From positions 6,005 to 70,004 of the forward strand of contig UPXR01000003.1 in the NCBI GenBank assembly GCA_900557365.1: a stretch of 64,000 bases of DNA, read 5' to 3'. Each line of letters starts with the position of its first letter. The stretch's first letter is position 1. Below are positions 34,446-42,686 of the stretch, piece by piece. A program made the position numbers and the translations under genes. Source of the stretch: an uncultured Dialister sp. GTDB lineage: Bacteria > Bacillota_C > Negativicutes > Veillonellales > Dialisteraceae. A model generated the notes under the pieces. It did no database searches and was not told the origin of the DNA. It saw only the letters and a program-made list of their open reading frames with translations.

Positions 34446-35606
34446 TCAGGCAAAGGGTACCCATTTCCCGTCTTTGACAACGAGAACCGCCAGATCCATG
34501 ACAGGATCTCTGTTTTCATCAAAGGAGAAGGTCCCTGTTGCCCCTTCGAAATTCCTGACTGCTGCAAGAGCGTCACGGAATTTCTTCCGGTCAGTGGTAC
34601 TGCCCGACTGTTCTACGGCCTGATGCATAATGTAGAATGCATCATAGGTCTGTGCTGCAAACTGATCCGGTTCATGACCGTATTTTGCCACAAAGGCCTT
34701 ACGGAATGCCTGAGCTTTTTCACTCTTCCTGTCCGGATCCCACGGAGTGGCAACCATGGTGCCCTCCGCAGCAGCACCGGCCTGTTCGATATAAGCCGGC
34801 CCGTTGAAACCATTATTTCCGATAATGGGCTGGGTCATCCCCATTTCACGGGCCTTCTTCGCAATGAGCGCTCCTTCCTGATAGAATCCGGCAATGCAGA
34901 TTACATCCGGATTGGCCGCCTGAATATTGGTGAGCTGTGCAGAGAAGTCTGCATCCTTATCGGCAAAGGTTTCCGTAGCCACGACCGGGATTCCCATTTC
35001 CTTGAAGGTATCCTGATAAATCTGATTTTCTCCGACCATCTGGTCATTGTTGTTGGAGTACATGACTGCGGCAGTCTTGAATCCCAGTTTGTCATGGGCT
35101 TTCCGGACTGTGGTAGGAATGGCCAGTTTCCCGGGGATCGCATTCCGGAAAATGTAATCGCCGATATCCGTGACCTTCGGGGCAGTGATGCTTGTTCCCA
35201 TAACCGGTACCTTAGCCTGCTGGGCAATCGGACCGGCTGCAAATACTTCACCGCTGGTCATCGGCCCCTGGATGGCCAAAACTTTATCCTGCTCGATCAG
35301 ACGTTTGAATGCATTGATAGCTTCTGCCTTGTTCAGCTTGGTGTCATAAGTAATCAGATCGATTTTGATTTTCGTCTTCGGATCTTTATTGATCTCTTCC
35401 ACAGCCAGCTCTGCGCCTTCCTTTTCTGCCTGGCCGTAAGCGGCACCGGGTCCGGTATAGGCAGTCACGAAGCCGAACTTTGCGGTATTTCCCGCATCGG
35501 CGGCTCCGCTCGATGCAGCTTTCTTCTCTCCGCCGCAGCCTGCCATCAGGCCTGCTGCCGCTGTTATTGCGATTGCTGCCGTAACTGCTTTCTTCCAATT
35601 TTTCAT
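34446..35606 (-). CDS. Branched-chain amino-acid ABC transporter binding lipoprotein, upstream paralog (386 aa)
   Basis: Near-identical architecture to the downstream copy: signal peptide MKNWKKAVTAAIAITAAAG, lipobox LMAGC, then FGFVTAYTGPGAAYGQAEKE, IQGPMTSGEVFAAGPIAQQA and IIGNNGFNGPAYIEQAG. Most residues are shared, which indicates a local duplication. The start is the ATG at 35604-35606 with CAGGAG 8 nt upstream; the frame is open further into the T-box. It is the first gene after the Leu T-box, 276 nt upstream of the second copy. That 276-nt spacer has no clear promoter or terminator. Confidence 0.93.
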   Translation of the reverse strand: MKNWKKAVTAAIAITAAAGLMAGCGGEKKAASSGAADAGNTAKFGFVTAYTGPGAAYGQAEKEGAELAVEEINKDPKTKIKIDLITYDTKLNKAEAINAFKRLIEQDKVLAIQGPMTSGEVFAAGPIAQQAKVPVMGTSITAPKVTDIGDYIFRNAIPGKLAIPTTVRKAHDKLGFKTAAVMYSNNNDQMVGENQIYQDTFKEMGIPVVATETFADKDADFSAQLTNIQAANPDVICIAGFYQEGALIAKKAREMGMTQPIIGNNGFNGPAYIEQAGAAAEGTMVATPWDPDRKSEKAQAFRKAFVAKYGHEPDQFAAQTYDAFYIMHQAVEQSGSTTDRKKFRDALAAVRNFEGATGTFSFDENRDPVMDLAVLVVKDGKWVPFA

Positions 35607-35624
35607 CTGTCTGTCTCCTGCAAA

Positions 35625-35661
35625 TAAAAATCCCCTGCCCATGGTTTCCCATGAGCAGGGG
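35625..35661 (-). terminator. Second Leu T-box terminator
   Basis: CCCCTGCCCATGG (35632-35644) pairs with CCATGAGCAGGGG (35649-35661) with one mismatch. On the minus strand it is followed by ATTTTTATTT, just before the binding-protein ribosome-binding site. Confidence 0.8.
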
Positions 35662-35721
35662 CGCTTTGCGCGGTACCACCCTGACTTGTCGCTCAGGGAG
35701 CCTGAATCTCTGCAGTGTACA

Positions 35722-35754
35722 CAAAAGCCCCTATTTCCAAATGGAAATAGGGGC
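35722..35754 (-). terminator. First Leu T-box terminator
   Basis: GCCCCTATTTCC / GGAAATAGGGGC hairpin (35727-35754); on the minus strand it is followed by TTTTG. Confidence 0.8.
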
Positions 35755-35957
35755 GAATCCGCGGTACCACCCTACATTATACTCAGGTTCCTATTCGTAA
35801 CGTGAATGGACGTTTCCTCTTACTTGATTCGGAAGAACTGCTCACAGGTGAGTGTCGATAGTTTCTTGCTGCCGGCTTTCACCTTCCGCCGGCTCTCTGG
35901 AAGCTACAGGTACTATCTTTTTCCCGTTCAGCGCATTTGTTTATTGATGATGACCGT

Positions 35958-35986
35958 AGTATAATCCACGATACATGTTCTGTCAA
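35958..35986 (-). promoter_or_regulatory. Promoter of the Leu T-box / binding-protein operon
   Basis: On the minus strand TTGACA (35986-35981), a 17-nt spacer, and TATACT (35963-35958). Confidence 0.85.
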
Positions 35987-36051
35987 GAGTTTCCATAAAA
36001 TTTTATGATTTCTTCCGGCTCCGGATTATCATAGTGTTCCTATATAAAATA

Positions 36052-36111
36052 AAGCGCAGGAAAAGAAAAAGAAATCTGCCAATTTTTTGAAAAACTTCTT
36101 TTCCTGCGCTT
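36052..36111. repeat. 16-bp perfect inverted repeat, terminator-like, with no obvious upstream gene
   Basis: AAGCGCAGGAAAAGAA (36052-36067) and its perfect inverse (36096-36111), with a 28-nt loop and a T-rich tract on the plus strand. It lies between two divergent transcription units, where no terminator is needed. Confidence 0.6.
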
Positions 36112-36192
36112 CTTTTTATTTTTCTTTACACCTTTCTTTTTGATATAATGAAGAGCAAATCTGCATGATACAAAAACTTTACGGAGAAAGTC

Positions 36193-37263
36193 ATGGAAAA
36201 ACAAGGAAACTGCATCATCATCGTCAACCCTACGTCCGGCCATGAAAGAGCCCCCCGATATGTTCCCCTTCTGCAGTCGGTTCTGAAGAAGCGCTTTGAA
36301 ACCGTCACGGTACGCTACACGGAAAAAGCAGGAGATGCTACGGAATTTGCCCGGGAAGCAGCTCTGCAAAACCACGATATCATCTGCATGGGCGGCGACG
36401 GCACCATCAATGAGGTCATCAACGGCATGGTGCCCGTGAACAGTGAATCCACCTTCGGTTTTATTCCCTTCGGAACGGTCAACGATCTGGCCCGAGCGCT
36501 TCATATCCCCCGTTCTCCGAAGGGAGCGATCCGCATGCTGGAAACAGCAAAGAAATCTCGGATCGACGTAGGCAAAGTCAATGACCGGTACTTTATCAAT
36601 GTAGTTGCCGCCGGCCTGATTTCCGAAGCAGTCAGCGAAGTTTCCATTAAGCAGAAAACACTTTTTGGCTCTCTGGCCTACTTCATGAAAGGCTTCACGG
36701 TACTGAACAAACAAAAGTCCTATCATTTCACCATTGAAGAAGAAAACGGTACGGTCATCAAAATTTCTTCTCCACTGGTAGCCGCCATGCTGACCGATTC
36801 CGCCGGCAGTTTCCGGAATCTCATCCCTCCGAAGGATCGGAACAAAGGCGTCATCAAGTTCTGCCTTTTCCATGATTTCGAATGGCTCTATGCCCTGAAG
36901 CAGGCCCCGAAGCTGCTGGCCGGCATACAGATGGGTTCCGATTTCGTTACAGTCGTCACGTTCAAAAAAGCCCATATTTCCATCGAGGAGGATGAATCGA
37001 TTTCGACCAACGTGGACGGCGACAAAGGACCTTCTTTCCCGATTGATCTGGAAATCCTTCCCGGCAGGCTTCCTGTTTTTGTTCCCGATCATGTCGATGA
37101 CAATCGGGTTCATTTTCCCCGTTTCTTCAATGCCGTGGCACCTCATCTCCATTTCCCCTGGAATGAGCAGGAGCAGGATAATACTCCGCAGAACGACTCT
37201 GCAGAATCTTCCCCCGCTCCTTCCCCGGAATCCGGGAAAGAATCTGCTCCGAAGCAGAACTAA
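36193..37263 (+). CDS. YegS/DagK-like lipid kinase (356 aa)
   Basis: Diacylglycerol kinase catalytic-domain family. NPTSGHERAP is the N-terminal nucleotide/phosphate motif, ICMGGDGTINEVINGM the GGDGT motif (about residues 70-85), and FIPFGTVNDLARAL a third conserved segment. A C-terminal beta-sandwich domain is present (VDGDKGPSFPIDLEILPG at the end). The last 30 or so residues are Ser/Pro/Glu-rich and look like a disordered tail absent from most relatives. The ATG at 36193 has CGGAG. It probably phosphorylates diacylglycerol to feed phospholipid recycling. Confidence 0.92.
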   Translation: MEKQGNCIIIVNPTSGHERAPRYVPLLQSVLKKRFETVTVRYTEKAGDATEFAREAALQNHDIICMGGDGTINEVINGMVPVNSESTFGFIPFGTVNDLARALHIPRSPKGAIRMLETAKKSRIDVGKVNDRYFINVVAAGLISEAVSEVSIKQKTLFGSLAYFMKGFTVLNKQKSYHFTIEEENGTVIKISSPLVAAMLTDSAGSFRNLIPPKDRNKGVIKFCLFHDFEWLYALKQAPKLLAGIQMGSDFVTVVTFKKAHISIEEDESISTNVDGDKGPSFPIDLEILPGRLPVFVPDHVDDNRVHFPRFFNAVAPHLHFPWNEQEQDNTPQNDSAESSPAPSPESGKESAPKQN

Positions 37264-37301
37264 AACACTGCATCTCCTTCTGCCAAAATATTCGGCAGTA
37301 A

Positions 37302-37335
37302 GTCCGGCCCCCTTACGGGAGCCGGACTTTTCTTT
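37302..37335 (+). terminator. Terminator of the lipid-kinase gene
   Basis: AGTCCGGCCCCC / GGGAGCCGGACTTTTC hairpin, 40 nt after the stop. Confidence 0.8.
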
Positions 37336-37519
37336 TTCACTGTGCTTTCTGCCGCTGAAATCATTCTGCCGGGACAGATTTTCCCCCCTGTAAATAGCTT
37401 CTGCGGGAAGTTCCGCTGTCCCGTCACAAAAAATCTCTCCCGCAATAAAAAATGAATCCCAAGCCCGAAAGATACGGACCTGAGATTCATTTCACCCCAT
37501 AGCCTGGGAATTTTTTCTC

Positions 37520-39502
37520 TTATGCAGCAGTTTCGTTTTCTTTTGCTTTTTTGGAACGGAAGAACTGTTCTGCAAAAACCGCTGCCAGAATAGCCAGACC
37601 AATCATATCGGTCATACCGTTCGGATCAATCAGGCAGAGACCGCCTCCTGCGAGAATCAGTCTTTCCAGAATATTTGCCCTGCAGTAGAACTGGCCGATC
37701 ATCGCGCCGGAAACGGCGGTCATACCGATGATAGCCGTAGCGGTACAGTAAACAACCGAGCTGACGGTTGCCCCGATGCCCAGAATTTCAGGCGACATAA
37801 CAAATACATACGGGATGATGAAGGCTGCAATGCCCAGCTTGGATGCATTGACGCCGGTCTTCAGCGGGTCCCCGCCGGAAATAGCGGATCCTGCATAAGC
37901 AGCCAGTGCTACCGGCGGTGTGATGTCGGCAATAATACCGAAATAGAATACAAACATATGAGCCGCCAGAATCGGCACCCCCAGCTGAATCAGCGCAGGC
38001 GCCGCAATCGTGGAGGTAATAACGTAGTTTGCCGTAGTCGGTACGCCCATGCCCAGAATCAGGGAAGTCAGCATGGTGCAGATGAGCAGCAGCATGAAAT
38101 TGCCCGATGCGAAGGATACCAGCGCGGAAGCCAGTTTCAGACCGACACCGGTTTTGGTTACGATACCGATGATCATGCCCGCAGAAGCACAGGCGATGAG
38201 CACGCCCAGAGCGCCTCTGGCGCCCTTGATCAGACCGTCTACGATATCACCGATTCCCATGCGGGTATTCTTGCGGAGCTCTGCCGTAATGATGGAAATA
38301 AAGATCCCTGCAAGAGCTGCTTTCATCGGAGTATATCCGGAAGCAAGAAGCCCGATGATAGCAATCAGCGGAATAGCCAGATGGCCTTCTTCCTTCATAA
38401 TTTTTCCCCAGGACGGAAGCTGGCTTCTCGGTGTACCTTTCAGGTTGTTCTTCTTTGCTTCGAAGTGAACGCCCAGGAACACGCCGAGGAAGTACAGGAT
38501 AGCCGGAACAATAGCCGCTTCCACTACTTCCATGTACGGAATGCCGACAAATTCCGCCATCAGGAATGCTGCCGCCCCCATAATCGGAGGCATGAGCTGA
38601 CCGCCTGTAGATGCTGCAGCTTCTACAGCGCCGGCAAAGTTTTTGTGATACCCCAGCTTCTTCATCATCGGAATGGTGAAAGAGCCGGAACCTACTACAT
38701 TGGCTACAGAAGAACCGGAAATGGTGCCCTGAAGTGCAGAGGACAAAACGGCTACCTTAGCCGGTCCGCCGGAAGCCCATCCGGCAATGGCATTGGCGAT
38801 ATCAATGAAAAATTTCCCCAGGCCGGTCTTTTCCAGATAAGCCCCGAACAAAATAAAGAGGAAAATAAAGGTAGACGATACGCCCATGGGGATACCGAAA
38901 ACGCCTTCTGTCGTAAAGAAGAGGTGTCCCACCATCTGATTCAGTGTCAGGCCTCTGTGTGCCAGCGGCCCGGGCATATACGGTCCGAGGAACCCGTACA
39001 GAAGGAAGCCGAGAACTACAATGACAATCGGAAGCCCCACGATACGGCGGGCTGCTTCGATAACCATGATCATTCCCAGCGCACCGACTGCCATATCTGT
39101 CGAAGTCACCGTACCGGCGCGGAGAATCAGTGCCTGATAATTTACCAGAATATAAACCGGCGGAATAATTGCCAGAATGGCAAGTGCTACATCCAGCGGA
39201 TGAAAATGTCCGCTCCGTACCCAGGATTTTTTTGTCGGGCACAGGAGGAATACAAGCGAAATACCGAAAGCCAGATGAACGCAGCGCTGAATCATAGCAT
39301 CCAATGCGCCGAAAATCCCCGTGTAAATCTGGAACAGCGAGAAGCAAATACAAATAACAGCGATAATTTTGGCGCTGATGCCGATGTATTCGGCAGTATT
39401 TGATTCTTTATCCAATTCCTTCAGCTTGGCCTGCAAAGCCTTATCCTCTGCCGGATTCTGTGCATTTGCAGGATCCGTCCCCTTTTTTTCTAACTCAGCC
39501 AA
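37520..39502 (-). CDS. TRAP transporter fused permease, TAXI type (660 aa)
   Basis: DctQ-DctM-type membrane subunits fused in one chain, as usual in TAXI-TRAP systems. About 16-18 hydrophobic segments follow a 60-residue polar N-terminus. Family landmarks are the GALGMIMVIEAARRIVGLPI region, GTISGSSVANVVGSGSFTIP, EAAASTGGQLMPPIMGAAAF, and LGMGVPTTANYVITSTIAAP. I prefer the TTG at 39500-39502, which has TTAGGAG 9 nt upstream; a TTG at 39511 would leave no space. It directly follows the DUF1850 gene. Confidence 0.92.
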   Translation of the reverse strand: MAELEKKGTDPANAQNPAEDKALQAKLKELDKESNTAEYIGISAKIIAVICICFSLFQIYTGIFGALDAMIQRCVHLAFGISLVFLLCPTKKSWVRSGHFHPLDVALAILAIIPPVYILVNYQALILRAGTVTSTDMAVGALGMIMVIEAARRIVGLPIVIVVLGFLLYGFLGPYMPGPLAHRGLTLNQMVGHLFFTTEGVFGIPMGVSSTFIFLFILFGAYLEKTGLGKFFIDIANAIAGWASGGPAKVAVLSSALQGTISGSSVANVVGSGSFTIPMMKKLGYHKNFAGAVEAAASTGGQLMPPIMGAAAFLMAEFVGIPYMEVVEAAIVPAILYFLGVFLGVHFEAKKNNLKGTPRSQLPSWGKIMKEEGHLAIPLIAIIGLLASGYTPMKAALAGIFISIITAELRKNTRMGIGDIVDGLIKGARGALGVLIACASAGMIIGIVTKTGVGLKLASALVSFASGNFMLLLICTMLTSLILGMGVPTTANYVITSTIAAPALIQLGVPILAAHMFVFYFGIIADITPPVALAAYAGSAISGGDPLKTGVNASKLGIAAFIIPYVFVMSPEILGIGATVSSVVYCTATAIIGMTAVSGAMIGQFYCRANILERLILAGGGLCLIDPNGMTDMIGLAILAAVFAEQFFRSKKAKENETAA

Positions 39503-39507
39503 ATTGA

Positions 39508-40035
39508 TCAACTCCTAATCGTTTTTTTCATGTACCACTGTTTGTAGAACGGTGCTACATAAAGACGTACTTCTTTCCCTAACGGAACAAGCTCGTCCAG
39601 GTTATATTCGGTGTCCCCCACAATTATTTTCTCATGATTTGTCACACCGTCCCGGATGGAAATTTCCGGATAGCGCCGGTTGATATTGTCCAGAATGAAC
39701 CAGCCGTCTTCTTCACGGAAATCGCCTTCCTCTGCAGAGAAAGGAAGTCCTACTCCCATGGATTGATATTTTGTGGATTTCAGAATCAGCCCGTCTTCCC
39801 AGTCATTGACCACCAGATTTTCATAAATCATGGTCTTCTGTACGGAATGACGGTATACCAGCTGAACCGGTGTTCCCCGCTCTACTCTCTGGCGGATAAT
39901 GAAGCCGTCAGAAGTCTGAGCGAAGAAATAGGTTTGCTTCATCTTATTTCCCACAATAATGATGAAAATGCAGACAATAAATCCGAAAATAATCAGTATG
40001 TTTTCTATTTTCCCGTTTTTGTGTTTTTCTTCCAT
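39508..40035 (-). CDS. DUF1850 domain protein of a TAXI-TRAP operon (175 aa)
   Basis: One N-terminal transmembrane helix (ILIIFGFIVCIFIIIVG, about 13-29), then a periplasmic DUF1850 domain (YRHSVQKTMIYENLVV, LPFSAEEGDF). DUF1850 proteins are found between TAXI binding proteins and their permeases, as here; their role is unknown. The start ATG (40033-40035) has no ribosome-binding site in the usual place. AAGGAGG lies 41 nt upstream, and a 10-bp hairpin separates it from the ATG. The 3' end is 5 nt before the permease start. Confidence 0.85.
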   Translation of the reverse strand: MEEKHKNGKIENILIIFGFIVCIFIIIVGNKMKQTYFFAQTSDGFIIRQRVERGTPVQLVYRHSVQKTMIYENLVVNDWEDGLILKSTKYQSMGVGLPFSAEEGDFREEDGWFILDNINRRYPEISIRDGVTNHEKIIVGDTEYNLDELVPLGKEVRLYVAPFYKQWYMKKTIRS

Positions 40036-40041
40036 AAAAGC

Positions 40042-40076
40042 AAGAACGGACCCTATAAGATACAGAGTCCGTTCTT
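40042..40076 (-). promoter_or_regulatory. Hairpin between the Shine-Dalgarno and the start codon of the DUF1850 gene
   Basis: AAGAACGGAC (40042-40051) and GTCCGTTCTT (40067-40076) pair perfectly around a 15-nt loop. On the minus strand, AAGGAGG at 40083-40077 abuts the hairpin, and the ATG begins at 40035, six nt beyond it. It may also act as the 3' stabiliser of the binding-protein mRNA. Confidence 0.6.
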
Positions 40077-40118
40077 CCTCCTTCCTTTACTGGGTGTGGA
40101 ACCTTCCGGTACCCTTTA

Positions 40119-41093
40119 TTATGCCTTCAGGTATTTTTCCGCACCGGCGTTCATCTTGATAGACATACCTTCCAGCGCTGCGTCCTTTGTGATATATTTG
40201 CCGACTGCATGTGCTGCCTTCATGCGATCCAGGTGTTCATAAATTGCCTTGACAACCTGTCCGCCGAGATCATCGCTCATCTTGTCTGTGGTAACGATGA
40301 CGCACTTAACGGCAACGGTGCTGACATCTGCATCCTGCCCGGGATAGGTGCCTGCCGGAACGGTCATAGCGGTGTAGTACGGATATTCTGCTTTCAGCTT
40401 TTCTACAACCTGCGGATCGATCTTGACGATCTGTGCAGATTTATTGGCAGCCAGATCCTGAATAGCTGCGGTCGGGAAGCCTGCTACTACAACGCCTGCA
40501 TCGACATTTCCGTCCTTCAATGCACTGGCAGCTTCGCCGAAGGAGAGGTACTGTACATCGATATCATCATAGGTGATACCGTATGCATTAAGAATCTGAC
40601 GGGCATTGGCTTCTGCGCCGGAACCGGAAGCACCAACGGCTACCTTTTTGCCCTTCAGGTCAGCAATGGATTTGATTCCCTTATCCTGGGTGGTAACGAA
40701 CTGAATGGTTTCCGGATACAGAGCAGCCAGGCCGCGGAGGCTTTCTACTTTGTTGTCCTTGAACATTTCCTTGCCTTCAGCAGCATAGTAGGCAATATCG
40801 TTCTGAATGAATGCGATATCTACAGATCCGTCCTTCAGCATATTGACATTTGCTACGGAAGCGCCGGTGGACTGTGCGGAAGCATTCATTCCCTGAATGT
40901 TCTGGTTCAGCAATTCTGCCAAAGCCCCGCCCAGCGGATAATATGTGCCTGCAGTACCGCCGGTAGCGATGTTCAGAAACTGCTTTCCGCCGGAAGCGCT
41001 GCCGCCCTTATCATCTCCGCAGCCTGCCAGAAGTGCTGCACCTGCGATGCAGAGTGCGCCTGCAATTGCCAATCTTTTCATGACCTTTTTCAT
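40119..41093 (-). CDS. TAXI family TRAP transporter solute-binding lipoprotein (324 aa)
   Basis: Extracytoplasmic binding protein of a TRAP transporter. The signal peptide MKKVMKRLAIAGALCIAG ends in the lipobox LLAGC (Cys25). The mature part begins QFLNIATGGTAGTYYPLGGA, the TAXI signature, and contains DIAFIQNDIAYYAAEGKEMF and GKKVAVGASGSGAEANARQI. The ATG at 41091-41093 has TAAGGAGG. It is first in the operon with DUF1850 and the permease. The substrate cannot be assigned; glutamate or other dicarboxylates have been reported for TAXI systems. Confidence 0.95.
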   Translation of the reverse strand: MKKVMKRLAIAGALCIAGAALLAGCGDDKGGSASGGKQFLNIATGGTAGTYYPLGGALAELLNQNIQGMNASAQSTGASVANVNMLKDGSVDIAFIQNDIAYYAAEGKEMFKDNKVESLRGLAALYPETIQFVTTQDKGIKSIADLKGKKVAVGASGSGAEANARQILNAYGITYDDIDVQYLSFGEAASALKDGNVDAGVVVAGFPTAAIQDLAANKSAQIVKIDPQVVEKLKAEYPYYTAMTVPAGTYPGQDADVSTVAVKCVIVTTDKMSDDLGGQVVKAIYEHLDRMKAAHAVGKYITKDAALEGMSIKMNAGAEKYLKA

Positions 41094-41145
41094 ACCAGTT
41101 GACCTCCTTAATCTCCTTCAGAAAGCATGCTGTCTGTCTCCCTTC

Positions 41146-41174
41146 ACCATACTTTCACGCCTTCAGCACTGTAA
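41146..41174 (-). promoter_or_regulatory. Promoter of the TAXI-TRAP operon
   Basis: On the minus strand TTACAG (41174-41169), 17 nt, TATGGT (41151-41146). Confidence 0.45.
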
Positions 41175-41176
41175 CA

Positions 41177-41215
41177 AAAAAGCAGCACAAGTAACCATCG
41201 GTTACCTCTGCTGCA
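41177..41215 (-). terminator. Terminator of the HNH-like/dcd operon
   Basis: GCAGCA / TGCTGC outer stem enclosing GTAACC / GGTTAC, followed on the minus strand by TTTTTTG. Confidence 0.8.
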
Positions 41216-41256
41216 AGCTTCTTTGCTCCAGATATTATAAAGTTGTTATCATAATA

Positions 41257-41778
41257 CTACTTTTCGAAATCTTTGTAAAGCAGACTCGGCTGAATTCCCT
41301 GATTATTTTGGTATTTCCCATGATCATAGGAATCCGCTTCACCCAGAACGGTATGGAAATAAATCTGGCAGATTTCCACTCCCGCGTAGATCCGGATCGG
41401 CTGAACACAGAACATTTCCAGCGTCCAGTAACCGGAAAAGCCCACATCTCCGAATCCGGCCGTCACATGAATGAACAGCCCGAGGCGGCCGATGGAAGAC
41501 CGTCCTTCCAGCATGGGCACAAAACATTTCGTTTTTGTATATTCCCGGGTGCGGCCCAGATACAGCTTATTCGGTTCCAGGAGATATCCTTCCTCCGGAA
41601 TATGAATCAGATGACCCGTATTTTCCTTCTTCATATCCAGCTCATGATGATCATAAATCATGAGCTCATCCGCTAAAGTCAGATTATAGCTGTTGGGATT
41701 CACTTTCTTCGGATCAAAGGGATCGATGACAATTTCCTCGCCCATATGTCTGACAATTTCTCTGCCGGATAATATCAT
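41257..41778 (-). CDS. dcd: dCTP deaminase (173 aa)
   Basis: Trimeric nucleotide hydrolase that makes dUTP (or dUMP, in bifunctional forms) from dCTP. ILSGREIVRH, DPFDPKKVNPNSYNLTL, EGRSSIGRLGLFIHVTAGFG (catalytic Ser-Arg region) and GYWTLEMF (catalytic Glu) are all present. Its start overlaps the HNH-like gene by 4 nt (ATGA), so it is translationally coupled. Length (173 aa) is normal. Mono- and bifunctional forms are not separable by eye. Confidence 0.95.
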   Translation of the reverse strand: MILSGREIVRHMGEEIVIDPFDPKKVNPNSYNLTLADELMIYDHHELDMKKENTGHLIHIPEEGYLLEPNKLYLGRTREYTKTKCFVPMLEGRSSIGRLGLFIHVTAGFGDVGFSGYWTLEMFCVQPIRIYAGVEICQIYFHTVLGEADSYDHGKYQNNQGIQPSLLYKDFEK

Positions 41779-42686
41779 GGGATTTTCCTCTCTTCCTGAT
41801 TAAAAATTCTGCGGTGCACCGCCATTCGGCGGCGGCTGAACGGGTTTCTTGCCCGGCTTCCCGCCTCAAGTCCGTAGGCCTTCCTTTCCTCTTCGTCCAG
41901 GGAGTGGGAAATCATGAGCTCTCCCTTATCGCTGAAGGTAATCAGATGGGCCGCAAAAAGCGCTCCGTGGGTCGGACAAAAAACAATTCCCTTATTTTCA
42001 TTTCCTTCCTCGCCGTAAGGCACCGAATGAAGGAGAGAAATCCGATGTCCGCCGCAGACTGTGCAGCACGCGTCCTTTTCAAAAGCCTTCCGCCGGAACA
42101 GAGCCTCCTTCTCCAGCACCGTCCGGATCCGGGAAATGGTATTCTCCGGCGGCTGGGAAAACAGACTTCCTTCTACACCGGAAGCACTCACGTCTTCCTC
42201 CAGAATCCGACAGAAAGCATCTCTGGCAGACAGGTCTGCCTCTACATATTCCCGGAATGCCGATGCCGCCTCCGGCTTCAATGTCCAGAAATAGGCGCCG
42301 TCCTCTCCTTCACTGCCGTCAAAGAGATATTCCCAGGGAGCCATTGCCCGCTTTTCTTTCTTTTTCTCCTCCGGAGCGGCTTCCGCATCTACCGAACACT
42401 CCGGACTGTCTTTCTGTTCCTCTTCCGGATATACGGAAAGAAGTCCTGCCTCCGCCATTTTCCGGATTTTATTGCCTGCCCAGCCGACTCCTGCATTCAG
42501 CGCCCGATATTCCATATGGAGCGCATTGGCAATGTTCTTTGCATTGTCCGTATATTCTTCCGCATGATAAAGCCGTTCAAAAATGGCCATCATCAGTCCG
42601 GTCATTACCCCGGGATTGCCCAAAAGAGAGAGCCATCCCTCCCGGGTAATCCGGTTCCATATTTTCAGTCCTTTCCGCCTGGCCAT
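41775..42686 (-). CDS. Uncharacterised protein with a C-terminal HNH-like zinc motif (303 aa)
   Basis: I recognise no named family. Residues 1-85 look like a winged-helix domain (WLSLLGNPGVMTGLMMAIFE, KIRKMAEAGLLSVYPEEE). Residues about 85-115 are acidic and low-complexity. A central helical region follows. Near residue 210 there is CCTVCGGHRISLLHSVPYG, then NENKGIVFCPTHGALFAAHL: the spacing C-x2-C ... H ... N ... C-x2-H recalls an HNH (beta-beta-alpha-metal) site. It could be a nuclease or only a zinc-bound DNA-binding module. The ATG at 42684-42686 lacks a strong ribosome-binding site. It is coupled to dcd by a 4-nt overlap. Confidence 0.7.
   Translation of the reverse strand: MARRKGLKIWNRITREGWLSLLGNPGVMTGLMMAIFERLYHAEEYTDNAKNIANALHMEYRALNAGVGWAGNKIRKMAEAGLLSVYPEEEQKDSPECSVDAEAAPEEKKKEKRAMAPWEYLFDGSEGEDGAYFWTLKPEAASAFREYVEADLSARDAFCRILEEDVSASGVEGSLFSQPPENTISRIRTVLEKEALFRRKAFEKDACCTVCGGHRISLLHSVPYGEEGNENKGIVFCPTHGALFAAHLITFSDKGELMISHSLDEEERKAYGLEAGSRARNPFSRRRMAVHRRIFNQEERKIP

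Larger units (their letters stand above)
35625..35957 (-). promoter_or_regulatory. T-box riboswitch, Leu specifier (CUC), with two antiterminator/terminator modules
   Basis: On the minus strand the leader shows AGTA, the AGAGAG loop, a GGAAGGTGAAAGCC distal region, and CGACA-CTC-A, giving CUC (Leu). Module 1 has GGGTGGTACCGCGGATTCGC followed by the terminator at 35727-35754. Module 2 has GGGTGGTACCGCGCAAAGCG followed by the terminator at 35632-35661. Both bulges read UGGU, which pairs with the A73 discriminator of tRNA-Leu. No second Stem I fits between the modules. Confidence 0.9.
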
